A stretch of DNA of 64,000 nucleotides. Origin: CAVQFO01 sp963711725. Its GTDB lineage: Bacteria; Pseudomonadota; Gammaproteobacteria; Nitrococcales; Aquisalimonadaceae. Shown one piece after another: positions 25,783-33,527 of this stretch. The DNA lies in the NCBI GenBank assembly GCA_963711725.1, contig CAVQFO010000022.1, positions 62,001 through 126,000 of the forward strand, read 5' to 3'. The translations under genes and the position numbers were made by a program. Position 1 is the first letter of the stretch, and each line of letters opens with the position of its first letter. The notes below the pieces were generated by a model. It was given only the letters and a program-made list of their open reading frames with translations, ran no database searches and had not been told where the DNA came from.

Positions 25783-26505
25783 ATGCGTCTTGGCTCTTTC
25801 GAGTTCCGGCCCCGCTGGGTTCCCACGCTGATGACCGCGTTGTTGCTGCCGCTGTTGATATCGCTGGGCGTCTGGCAGGTGAATCGGGCCCATCAGAAGG
25901 AAGCAATGATTGCGGCGCGGGTGCACGCCGGGCAGGGACCCGCGCAGGCCCTGGCGGCGATGGACCTGGACGCGAAGCCGAAGTATCAGGTAGTTCGGGC
26001 CCAGGGTCGTTACGACCGGGATCATCAGTTTCTGCTGGACAACCAGACCTACAACGGCCGGGTCGGCTATCAGGTGCTGACGCCTTTCCGCATTGCGGGC
26101 TCCGGGCGGGTCATCCTGGTGGCCCGGGGCTGGGTCCCCGCCCCCGCAAGCCGGGACCGCAAACCCGAGTTCGCGACGCCCGGGGGGGAGATCACGGTGC
26201 GCGGCCGTTTCGCCCCGGCGCCGTCCACGGGGGTCCACCTGGGTGAGCCGATCCATCCCGGGCAGACTTGGCCGGTGCGCGTGGAATGGGTGGATTACGA
26301 CGCCCTGAGCCTGCAACTGGGTGTGGACCTGCCCGAAGCCGTGGTGGAGCTGGACCCGGATGAGGCGGGCGGATTCGTGCGCCACTGGACTTACGTGGGG
26401 CTGCCGCCCGCCCGCCACTGGGGCTACGCCTTCCAGTGGTTCATGCTGGCCGGCACGCTTCTGGCCATTTACATCGGCGTCAACACGAAGCGCCGGAGGA
26501 AGTGA
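25783..26505 (+). CDS. SURF1 family cytochrome oxidase assembly protein
   Basis: A 240-residue protein with a transmembrane helix near each end (about 14-32 and 214-232) and a periplasmic core, the SURF1 layout. Signatures: LGVWQVNRAHQKE, FLLDNQTYNGRVGYQVLTP, VARGWVP and the final HWGYAFQWF. SURF1 helps insert heme a into subunit I. The ATG at 25783 is preferred to a TTG 9 bases earlier. It starts a tight assembly operon with the next three genes, and the following ATG is 1 base after its stop. Confidence 0.92.
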   Translation: MRLGSFEFRPRWVPTLMTALLLPLLISLGVWQVNRAHQKEAMIAARVHAGQGPAQALAAMDLDAKPKYQVVRAQGRYDRDHQFLLDNQTYNGRVGYQVLTPFRIAGSGRVILVARGWVPAPASRDRKPEFATPGGEITVRGRFAPAPSTGVHLGEPIHPGQTWPVRVEWVDYDALSLQLGVDLPEAVVELDPDEAGGFVRHWTYVGLPPARHWGYAFQWFMLAGTLLAIYIGVNTKRRRK

Positions 26506-26506
26506 C

Positions 26507-27130
26507 ATGACAAAACCGCGCTCCCAGCGTTGGATCCCCTGGTTGTTGGTGGTGTTGTTCGGGGTGCCCCCGCTTATTGCGTGGTCGCTCTACGTCTCCG
26601 GCTGGCACCCGGGCAGCACTACCAATCATGGCCGGTTCATCCGGCCGCCTCAGTCCATTTCCGGCGAAGGCCTTGCGTCGACGGCCGGCAAACCGGCAGA
26701 CAAGGAGTTGTTCATCGGCCGCTGGACGCTGCTGGTAGCGGCGAACGGCGAGTGCGGCGAGACCTGCAGGAAGGAACTGATGGATACGCGGCAGATCCGC
26801 CTCGCCATGGGCAAGGACATGGATCGGGTCCAGCGGGTGTTGTTGCTGCCTCCCGGCGCACAGGAATTGCCGGAAGCCATCAGCCGACTGCATCCCGGTC
26901 TCAAGGTCTATCGCGCCGACGCCTCGAGAATCCGGGGCCTGGCCGGCGATAACCGCGAGCCTGGCGACGTTCTGATCCAGATAGTGGATCCGGCGGGCCT
27001 GAGGATGATGCGCTATGGCCAGCCGTTGGACGCCCACGGGATGATGAAGGATTTGCAGAAGCTGCTGAAGGTGTCCAACCGCCAGCTGGAGAGTATCAAG
27101 CGCCTTGACGATCAGGAGGGTGCACGATGA
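26507..27130 (+). CDS. Membrane-anchored thioredoxin-like cytochrome oxidase assembly factor
   Basis: A 207-residue protein with one N-terminal transmembrane helix (about 11-33) and a periplasmic domain containing CGETC, a CxxxC pair like the copper site of SCO proteins, followed by RKELMDTRQIRLAMGKD and DPAGLRMMRYG. This gene family lies between surf1 and ctaA in Pseudomonas-type clusters. No SCO-type distal histidine is obvious by eye, so copper transfer cannot be claimed. It could act as a thiol reductant of CuA. It overlaps ctaA by 4 bases. Confidence 0.75.
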   Translation: MTKPRSQRWIPWLLVVLFGVPPLIAWSLYVSGWHPGSTTNHGRFIRPPQSISGEGLASTAGKPADKELFIGRWTLLVAANGECGETCRKELMDTRQIRLAMGKDMDRVQRVLLLPPGAQELPEAISRLHPGLKVYRADASRIRGLAGDNREPGDVLIQIVDPAGLRMMRYGQPLDAHGMMKDLQKLLKVSNRQLESIKRLDDQEGAR

Positions 27131-28170
27131 CCCGCCGCGGTTATTTGTATCTGGCCCTGGCCGCCACCGCGCTCGCCTTGTTCGTGGTCGTCCTGGGCGC
27201 TTACGTGCGGCTCAACGACGCGGGCCTTGGCTGCCCCGATTGGCCGGGCTGCTACGGCCAGGTCACGGTGCCTGAAAGCTCCCACGCCATCGCCCAGGCC
27301 GAGCACGCCTATCCGGACCGCCCGGTGGTTCCAGCCAAGGGTTGGAAGGAGATGATCCACCGCTATTTCGCCGGCACCCTGGGGTTGTTGATCGCCGCGC
27401 TCGCGATCTGGGCCTGGATCGACCGCCGCCGCGCGGGTCAACCTGTGGCCTTGCCCACGGCATTGGTCGGGGTAGTGATGTTTCAGGCGGTGTTGGGCAT
27501 GTGGACGGTGACCTGGCAATTGAAGCCACTGGTGGTCATGGGCCACTTGCTGGGTGGCATGACCACCCTGGCCCTGCTTTGGTGGCTTACCATCCGCCAA
27601 GGGCACCTGCTGCGCCCGGACCCGGCACCGGACCAGATGCGGCTCCGGCCCTGGGCGCTGGTTCTGCTGGTGGTGGTGGTCTGCCAGATTGCCTTGGGCG
27701 GTTGGACCAGTTCCAACTACGCCGCGCTGGCATGTGTGGGGTTTCCCGCATGCAACGGTCACTGGCTGCCCCATACGGATTTCTCCCAGGCCTTCGTGCT
27801 ATGGCATGGGCTGGGTATCAACTACGAGTACGGTATCCTGGATAATCCTGCCCGGGTGGCAATCCAACTGACCCACCGCATCGGCGCGGTGATTACCTTC
27901 GCCGCGGTGTTTGCCATGGCAGTGGCGGTATGGTCCCGCCGTTCCGGCGCCTTGGCCCGCCGCGTGGCCGCTGTCATGGCGGTAGTGGTGGTGATTCAGT
28001 TTCTGCTCGGAGTGGGCAACGTCGTGCTCGACTTGCCCTTGCCCGTCGCCGTTGCGCACAATGGCGTCGCGGCTTTGCTGCTGTTGAGCGTCGTGACGCT
28101 CAACCATTCACTCCGGCCCAAAGAGGCCCGCCCTCAGGTATCGTTCAATGAGCAGCACCAACACGGTTGA
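27127..28170 (+). CDS. ctaA: Heme A synthase
   Basis: A 347-residue, eight-helix membrane enzyme that oxidises the C8 methyl of heme O to give heme A. The N-terminal RLNDAGLGCPDWPGCYG is the classic family signature. EMIHRYFAGTLG and QLTHRIGA carry heme-ligand histidines, and VMGHLLGG and VAHNGVAA provide others. A cysteine pair in the periplasmic loop (ALACVGFPACNG) is present. It overlaps ctaB by 23 bases, so heme A synthesis is coupled to the oxidase operon. Confidence 0.93.
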   Translation: MTRRGYLYLALAATALALFVVVLGAYVRLNDAGLGCPDWPGCYGQVTVPESSHAIAQAEHAYPDRPVVPAKGWKEMIHRYFAGTLGLLIAALAIWAWIDRRRAGQPVALPTALVGVVMFQAVLGMWTVTWQLKPLVVMGHLLGGMTTLALLWWLTIRQGHLLRPDPAPDQMRLRPWALVLLVVVVCQIALGGWTSSNYAALACVGFPACNGHWLPHTDFSQAFVLWHGLGINYEYGILDNPARVAIQLTHRIGAVITFAAVFAMAVAVWSRRSGALARRVAAVMAVVVVIQFLLGVGNVVLDLPLPVAVAHNGVAALLLLSVVTLNHSLRPKEARPQVSFNEQHQHG

Positions 28171-29080
28171 CCGGCAGTCCGCCTTGCGGGATTTCCTCCA
28201 ACACTGGCGCGATTACTACGAGCTTTGCAAGCCCAAGGTCGTGGCGCTGCTGGTGTTCACCGCCATTGTCGGCATGTTCCTGGCCGCGCCTCCGGGTACG
28301 GTGCCGTGGAACGCCCTTTTGATCGGTAGCCTGGGCATTGCCTTCAGCTCGGGCTCGGCCGCCGCCATCAACCATCTGGTCGATCAACGCATCGATGCCC
28401 AAATGGCCCGGACCCGGGCCCGCCCACTGCCCACCGGCCACGTGCGCACCGGCCAGGCCGTGGCCTTCGCCGCCGTGCTGGGCGGCCTGGGCCTGGGGAT
28501 GCTCTATCTATGGGTCAATCCTCTGACGGCGGTGCTCACCTTCGTCTCTCTGATGGGCTACGCCTTCGTGTACACCATGTATCTCAAACGGGCCACGCCG
28601 CAGAACATCGTGATCGGCGGTGCCGCCGGGGCCGCTCCGCCGTTGCTGGGCTGGACGGCGGTGACGGGTACCCTCGACTACCATGCGTTTCTGCTGTTCC
28701 TGATCATCTTCATCTGGACGCCGCCCCACTTCTGGGCCCTGGCCATTCACCGCCGCGAGGAATACGCCAAGGTCGAGATCCCCATGCTGCCGGTGACCCA
28801 TGGTGTGGAGTTCACCCGCATCCAGATCCTGCTCTACACCGTGCTGCTGGTGGCCGTGAGCCTGCTGCCCTACGCCACCCACATGAGCGGACCGCTGTAT
28901 CTTGTAGGCGCGCTGGTGCTGGATATCATCTATCTCTACTACGCAATCGCTCTCAAGGTGTCGGACGATCGTCGCCTGCCCATGAAGGCTTTCGGCTATT
29001 CCATCACCTATCTCATGGGGATCTTCGCCTTTCTGCTGATGGATCACTACATGCCGATCTTCAAGGGCTGGTTCGCCTGA
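28148..29080 (+). CDS. ctaB: Protoheme IX farnesyltransferase (heme O synthase)
   Basis: A 310-residue membrane prenyltransferase (also called cyoE) that adds farnesyl to heme B, giving heme O for CtaA. The aspartate-rich motif is NHLVDQRIDAQMARTRARPL. The second region is GYAFVYTMYLKRATPQNIVI, and FIWTPPHFWALAIHRREEYA is the family hallmark. It ends the surf1-ctaA-ctaB operon. The usual downstream sco gene is absent, and a convergent gene overlaps its 3' end by 20 bases. Confidence 0.94.
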   Translation: MSSTNTVDRQSALRDFLQHWRDYYELCKPKVVALLVFTAIVGMFLAAPPGTVPWNALLIGSLGIAFSSGSAAAINHLVDQRIDAQMARTRARPLPTGHVRTGQAVAFAAVLGGLGLGMLYLWVNPLTAVLTFVSLMGYAFVYTMYLKRATPQNIVIGGAAGAAPPLLGWTAVTGTLDYHAFLLFLIIFIWTPPHFWALAIHRREEYAKVEIPMLPVTHGVEFTRIQILLYTVLLVAVSLLPYATHMSGPLYLVGALVLDIIYLYYAIALKVSDDRRLPMKAFGYSITYLMGIFAFLLMDHYMPIFKGWFA

Positions 29081-29477
29081 CCCAATCGCCGTGCGGAATC
29101 AGGGCGGCCCGTGCCGGCCGCCGCCGAAGCAAGTAGACCCAGCAGGGCAGGTGGCGATCGCCCGGCAGCAGGCGGGCCACCGCGCGCCGGCGGATGTATT
29201 CGCCGGCATCGGGCGTCACCGGATCGTAGTCCTCGTAGGCATCCAGTAGCGGCAGCAACAGCCGGGGCTGCATCAGCCGCGCGATCACCCCCTGGACCTT
29301 GTCTCCCCTGCCGGGGCGGGGCGCTGCCATGCCCGGATACGGGCCCAGGTCGTACAGCCGCCCCGGCAGCCAGGCCGGGCCCACGACTTGGCAGTGAGCC
29401 TCCACCAGCCGCCGGACCGCCCGGTCCCTGGCTCCGGTGATCAGCGTCCCGTAGAAGAACATATGGTCTTTGGACAT
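29061..29477 (-). CDS. Gamma-glutamylcyclotransferase-like (AIG2/GGCT) protein
   Basis: A 138-residue protein with the GGCT fold: MFFYGTLITG at the N-terminus, then GRLYDLGPYPGM, and the catalytic-type glutamate in LLDAYEDYDP. Relatives cleave gamma-glutamyl amines or gamma-glutamyl amino acids to 5-oxoproline. Substrates of bacterial members are often unknown. The ATG at 29477 has GGAG five bases upstream. It is convergent with ctaB and overlaps its end by 20 bases. Confidence 0.85.
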   Translation of the reverse strand: MSKDHMFFYGTLITGARDRAVRRLVEAHCQVVGPAWLPGRLYDLGPYPGMAAPRPGRGDKVQGVIARLMQPRLLLPLLDAYEDYDPVTPDAGEYIRRRAVARLLPGDRHLPCWVYLLRRRPARAALIPHGDWVRRTSP

Positions 29478-29584
29478 GCCCACTCCGGCCTTACCTACGG
29501 TGATATCGAACCTTCGCTAAGCATTGCCACGCTGCGGCGGCAAAGCGTTCGCAAACAATCGTTCTACCAAACCGGGAGGTGTGG

Positions 29585-30214
29585 ATGAAGATCTTCAGCG
29601 AGTCGCTTGACGAGGGCGGGCCCGTGCCGGAACGCTGCGCCCTGGGCGTGCCCAACGCCGATCAACATGTTCGCTTCGGTGAAAACCTGAGCCCCCATAT
29701 CGCGTGGGTCGACCTGCCTCCGAAGGCCCGCTCCCTGGCGCTGATCTGCCACGACCCCGACGTGCCGAGCCGCCCGGAAGACGTCAACAAGGAGGACCGG
29801 TCGGTACCGGCCAGCCTGCCCCGGATGGATTTCTTTCATTGGGTGCTTGTGGATATCGATCCCGGCTTGGGCGAGCTGCGCGAAGCCGAGTTTGCCCAAG
29901 GTGTCACGGCCAGAGGCAAGGGCGGCCCCGCAGGTCCCCGCGGGACCCGCCAGGGCCTCAACGACTACACTCAATGGTTCCAGGGCGACACTGAAATGGA
30001 AGGTTGGTATTTCGGATACGACGGGCCTTGCCCGCCCTGGAACGATTTGATTCTCCACCACTACCACTTCACCGTGTTCGCCCTGGACGTGGAGCGTTGC
30101 CCCGTCGCGGACGTGTTCACGGGACCGAAGGTGAGGGACGCTATCCACGGGCACGTGCTGGCCGAGGCGCGCCTGATCGCCACCTATAGTTTGAATCCGG
30201 CGGTGCCGGCTTAG
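29585..30214 (+). CDS. YbhB/YbcL family phosphatidylethanolamine-binding-like protein
   Basis: A 209-residue member of the PEBP/Raf-kinase-inhibitor-like family. It shows ENLSPHIAWVDLPPKARSLA, the CHDPDVPSR ligand-site signature, FFHWVLVDID, and GYDGPCPPW followed by HHYHFTVFALD. Bacterial members are cytoplasmic or periplasmic small-molecule binders without a settled function; no signal peptide is seen. The ATG at 29585 has GGGAGG six bases upstream. It is divergent from the cyclotransferase-like gene. Confidence 0.88.
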   Translation: MKIFSESLDEGGPVPERCALGVPNADQHVRFGENLSPHIAWVDLPPKARSLALICHDPDVPSRPEDVNKEDRSVPASLPRMDFFHWVLVDIDPGLGELREAEFAQGVTARGKGGPAGPRGTRQGLNDYTQWFQGDTEMEGWYFGYDGPCPPWNDLILHHYHFTVFALDVERCPVADVFTGPKVRDAIHGHVLAEARLIATYSLNPAVPA

Positions 30215-30228
30215 GGTGGCAGGGAGTT

Positions 30229-30382
30229 GTGTGCGCCGTTGGCGCACGGATTGGTGGGTTTCGCTGCGCTCGACCCACCCTACATCGCATTGGATGGGCT
30301 TGGATCGCTCGCCACCTTCATTTGCACCGGTGCGCGGTGCCATCAACCCATGTAGGTCGGATTAGCGTAGCGTAATCCGACA
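30229..30382. repeat. Palindromic repeat region
   Basis: It holds the hairpin GTGCGCCGTTGGCGCAC, a GTGGGTTTCGC...GACCCACCC palindrome, and a GTAGGTCGGATTAGCG...CGTAATCCGAC unit. The same order of modules occurs at 14720-15330, although there it is interrupted by a larger element. Confidence 0.7.
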
Positions 30383-30435
30383 CCCCGTCGTGAACCTCCT
30401 TGCCCCCCTCACGCGGAGGCACTCTATCCGTACCC

Positions 30436-30750
30436 TCAAGCGCGCCGCCTGGATGCCGTTTGCCGCGCCTGCCGCAAGGCGAAAAACCGCCATACCGGCG
30501 GGTCCGCGACGACATCCGCGAAGCCGTGGCGATCCAGGGCGCGTTCCACGGAGCGCATGACGAAGTGCGCGTAGTCGCGGCTTTCCACGGGGCCCTGGGC
30601 TTTGCCCCGGTTGGGGAGTTGGGTGGGGTCGCCTGAATAGCTGAACACGGAGAAGGGGCCGCCGGGCTCGATCTCGACGACGAAGATTTCCGCCCGGCGC
30701 TGGTCGCGGGCGTTAAGCAGTACGGTATGGGCGACTATTGATGGGAACAT
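30436..30750 (-). CDS. Hypothetical protein
   Basis: A 104-residue protein that I do not recognise. It has no signal peptide, membrane helix or metal motif. The N-terminal half has a beta-strand pattern (VLLNARDQRRAEIFVVEIEP, FSVFSYSGDPTQLP) and the second half is charged and probably helical (DYAHFVMRSVERALDRHGF). The start has only a weak ribosome site. Codon choice resembles the neighbours, so a real gene is likely. It lies downstream of fabB in the same orientation but beyond a strong stem-loop. Confidence 0.55.
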   Translation of the reverse strand: MFPSIVAHTVLLNARDQRRAEIFVVEIEPGGPFSVFSYSGDPTQLPNRGKAQGPVESRDYAHFVMRSVERALDRHGFADVVADPPVWRFFALRQARQTASRRRA

Positions 30751-30802
30751 GGCATTGACGAACCATCCTGTTCGTCATTTTAGGCCATGGTTCGGGAATC
30801 TG

Positions 30803-30833
30803 CCTGCTCACCGGCAGCATGCCGGTGAGCAGG
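30803..30833 (-). terminator. Stem-loop downstream of fabB
   Basis: CCTGCTCACCGGC pairs perfectly with GCCGGTGAGCAGG (13 bp) around AGCAT, 24 bases after the fabB stop. No T run follows on the minus strand. It probably ends or protects the fabAB transcript. Confidence 0.6.
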
Positions 30834-30857
30834 ACATAAGGGGATCGAGGTCCGCCC

Positions 30858-32075
30858 TTATTCGGGGCGGCGGAAGATCAATGTTGCGTTGGTGCCGCCG
30901 AAACCGAAGCTGTTGGACATGACTTGATTGAGGCCTGCATTGTCCCTGCGCTCGGTGACAATGGGCATGTCCTGGGCGTCCGGGTCGATGTTCTCCACGT
31001 TGGCCGAGGCGGCGATGAAGTCGTTCTCCAGCATGAGCAGGCTGTAGATGGCCTCCTGCACACCGGCCGAGCCCAGGGAATGTCCCGTCAGCGACTTGGT
31101 AGAGCTGATCGCCGGGCGGCTGGCCTCGCCGAACACCGTGCGCACGGCCTTGAGCTCCGTGGTGTCGCCTACCGGCGTGCTGGTGCCGTGAGCGTTGATG
31201 TAGTCGATGGGGCCTTCCACCGTTTCCATGGCCAGGCGCATGCAGCGCTCCGCACCTTCGCCCGAGGGAGCGACCATGTCGTAGCCGTCGGACGTGGCGC
31301 CGTAGCCCACCAGCTCGGCGTAGATCTTGGCGCCGCGCTTGAGGGCGTGTTCCAGATCCTCCACCACCACGATGCCGCCGCCGCCGGCGATAACGAAACC
31401 GTCGCGATCCACGTCGTAGGGCCGGGAGGCGCGGGTTGGGTCGTCGTTGTACTTGGTGGACAACGCGCCCATGGCGTCGAAGAGCATGGTCATGCTCCAA
31501 TGTTCCTCTTCGCCGGCGCCGGCGAAGACGATGTCCTGCTTGCCCAACTGGATCAGCTCGGCGGCGTTGCCGATACAATGCGCGCTGGTAGCGCAGGCCG
31601 AGGTGATCGAGTAGTTCACGCCTTTGATCTCGAAAGGCGTCGCCAGGCAGGCGGAGACCGTGCTGCCCATGCAGCGCGGCACCATGTAAGGTCCGACCTT
31701 GCGCACGCCGCGAGAGCGCAGCGTATCGGCCGCAGTGATGAGATTGTTGGTGGAGCCGCCGCCGGACCCGACGATCAGGCCGCTTCTGGGATTGGACACC
31801 TGGTTCCAGTCCAGGCCAGCATCTTCGATGGCCTGGTCCATGGCAATATAGGCATAGGCCGCCGCATCGCCCATGAAACGGCGGCGCTTGCGCTCAATGG
31901 CCGCTTCAAGATCGATGTCCACCGCGCCCGCGACCTGGCTGCGCAGCCCCATCTCCCGGTATTCTTCCTTGAAACGAATGCCGGAACGGCCTTCACGCAG
32001 GCTCTCCAACACGGACTGTTTGTCGTTGCCTAGGCAGGAGACGATCCCGAGCCCGGTGATAACGACACGTTTCAT
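30858..32075 (-). CDS. fabB: Beta-ketoacyl-ACP synthase I
   Basis: A 405-residue condensing enzyme that elongates fatty acids, including the cis-3-decenoyl product of FabA. The catalytic triad regions are present: cysteine in TSACATSAHC, histidine in INAHGTSTPVGD and histidine in KSLTGHSLGSAG; the glycine-rich SNSFGFGGTN ends the fold. It lies 112 bases downstream of fabA in the same orientation. The fabAB pair is the gammaproteobacterial route to unsaturated fatty acids without oxygen. FadR or FabR sites were not identified. Confidence 0.95.
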   Translation of the reverse strand: MKRVVITGLGIVSCLGNDKQSVLESLREGRSGIRFKEEYREMGLRSQVAGAVDIDLEAAIERKRRRFMGDAAAYAYIAMDQAIEDAGLDWNQVSNPRSGLIVGSGGGSTNNLITAADTLRSRGVRKVGPYMVPRCMGSTVSACLATPFEIKGVNYSITSACATSAHCIGNAAELIQLGKQDIVFAGAGEEEHWSMTMLFDAMGALSTKYNDDPTRASRPYDVDRDGFVIAGGGGIVVVEDLEHALKRGAKIYAELVGYGATSDGYDMVAPSGEGAERCMRLAMETVEGPIDYINAHGTSTPVGDTTELKAVRTVFGEASRPAISSTKSLTGHSLGSAGVQEAIYSLLMLENDFIAASANVENIDPDAQDMPIVTERRDNAGLNQVMSNSFGFGGTNATLIFRRPE

Positions 32076-32187
32076 CGCGATACCCCCGTCAGGCGTGGCG
32101 CCGGCCCGCTGGGCCAGCCGGATATGAATGTGTGTACCACGCGCAAATGAACATGATCCTAATGTGTAGTAGCGCCCCAGAGACCAA

Positions 32188-32730
32188 TCAACTGCCGATC
32201 TTCTCCGGTGTCTCGAACAATCCCACCCGCAAATCCTTGGCGGAGTAGATGGGTTCGCCGTCGCAGCTCAGTTCCGCGTCGGCAATGCCCATGGTGAGCC
32301 GGCGCATGATGACCCGCTTGATGTCGATGCGGTAGCTCACCAGTTTGGCGGTGGGCAGCACCTGGCCGAAGAACTTGACCTCTCCCGAGCCCAGTGCCCG
32401 GCCGCGACCGCAGCCTCCCTTCCAGCCCAGGAAAAAACCCACCAACTGCCACATGGCGTCCAGCCCCAGGCAGCCGGGCATCACCGGATCTCCCTGGAAG
32501 TGGCACTCGAAGAACCACAGGTCCGGTCGAATATCCAGTTCGGCGATGATATGGCCTTTGCCGTAGTGCCCGCCGTCGTCGCTGATCTCGGTGATGCGGT
32601 CGAGCATCAACATGTTGGGCAGCGGCAATTGGGGATTGCCCGGGCCGAACAGCTCGCCGCGTCCGCACCTCAGCAGATCCTGGTAGTCGAAGCTGCTGTC
32701 GTTCATCTGATAAAGAGGATTCATTGCCAT
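32188..32730 (-). CDS. fabA: 3-hydroxydecanoyl-ACP dehydratase/isomerase
   Basis: A 180-residue hot-dog-fold enzyme that dehydrates 3-hydroxydecanoyl-ACP and isomerises trans-2 to cis-3-decenoyl-ACP, the branch point to unsaturated lipids. The active-site histidine and aspartate lie in CHFQGDPVMPGCLGLDAMWQ, and GEVKFFGQVLP follows. Two ATGs (32730 and 32724) are possible, giving 180 or 178 residues; neither has a strong ribosome site. It is the first gene of fabA-fabB. The 231 bases upstream hold no recognised gene. Confidence 0.94.
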   Translation of the reverse strand: MAMNPLYQMNDSSFDYQDLLRCGRGELFGPGNPQLPLPNMLMLDRITEISDDGGHYGKGHIIAELDIRPDLWFFECHFQGDPVMPGCLGLDAMWQLVGFFLGWKGGCGRGRALGSGEVKFFGQVLPTAKLVSYRIDIKRVIMRRLTMGIADAELSCDGEPIYSAKDLRVGLFETPEKIGS

Positions 32731-32961
32731 TGCTTGCCGGATCGCCTCCCGCGCTGTTTGGTGCCGCCTTCCGAATCCCTGCGGCGGATCTCGGGAAGTT
32801 CCCCCGGCCGATTGCGCAAAGAGTCGTTCGGCGGTTTCCCGGACTCCTGAGACACCAAAACGCGTCAGCATCTCCTTTCGAGACCGCGATTTTACGGGAT
32901 CGGGGCGCAGGTATCGAGCGCTTTCCGGCAATAGTTGCCGCCGACGGTACGAGTTCCGCTC

Positions 32962-33417
32962 TCAGTCGTCCCCGAAAGGCTCCGAAACGTGGTTTTCCAG
33001 ATCGTCCGGGTGGACGTGCTCCTCGGAGATCACCTGCTCACGAACGGAAATTCCGGCCTCATGTACGGTGTTCGGATCTCCCGAAACCAGTGGGTGCCAC
33101 CAGGCCAGGCCCCGCCCCTCGGCGAGGCGTCGATAGGCGCAAGAGGCCGGCAGCCAGGGGGCCTCGCGAGCCAGTTCCGGCGTGACCTTGAGGCAATCGG
33201 GGACCCGTTTCATGCGGTTCGGATAGTCGGTGCAGCGGCATTGGTAACTGTCGAGCAGGCGGCAGGCCACCCGCGTGTAGTAGAGCTCCCCGGTGTCGAT
33301 GTCCTCGATCTTGTGCACACAGCAGCGGGCACAGCCGTCGCAGAGCGATTCCCACTCGTCGTCGGTCATTTCTTCCAGGGTCTTTTGTTCCCAGAAGGGG
33401 CGGTTGTCTTCGGTCAT
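32962..33417 (-). CDS. YcgN/YkgJ family cysteine cluster protein (UPF0260)
   Basis: A 151-residue protein with the cysteine-cluster signature CDGCARCCVHK, then CRLLDSYQCRCTDYPNRM, CLKVTP and SCAYRRLAEGRGLAWWHPL. This is the UPF0260 (YcgN) family, in which the cysteines probably bind zinc or an Fe-S cluster. Its role is unknown. The ATG at 33417 gives the usual MTEDNRPFWEQKTLEEM N-terminus. It is divergent from prfC, with 110 bases between the two starts. Confidence 0.9.
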   Translation of the reverse strand: MTEDNRPFWEQKTLEEMTDDEWESLCDGCARCCVHKIEDIDTGELYYTRVACRLLDSYQCRCTDYPNRMKRVPDCLKVTPELAREAPWLPASCAYRRLAEGRGLAWWHPLVSGDPNTVHEAGISVREQVISEEHVHPDDLENHVSEPFGDD

Positions 33418-33527
33418 GGGATTCCGGGTTGTCGACTGGGAGGCCTCATTCGCAGAGGGCCATCGAACGGGGCGCTCCATACTGTATAATCCCGGCCTTC
33501 GTTCGATCCACCCTTATCCTGGAAATT

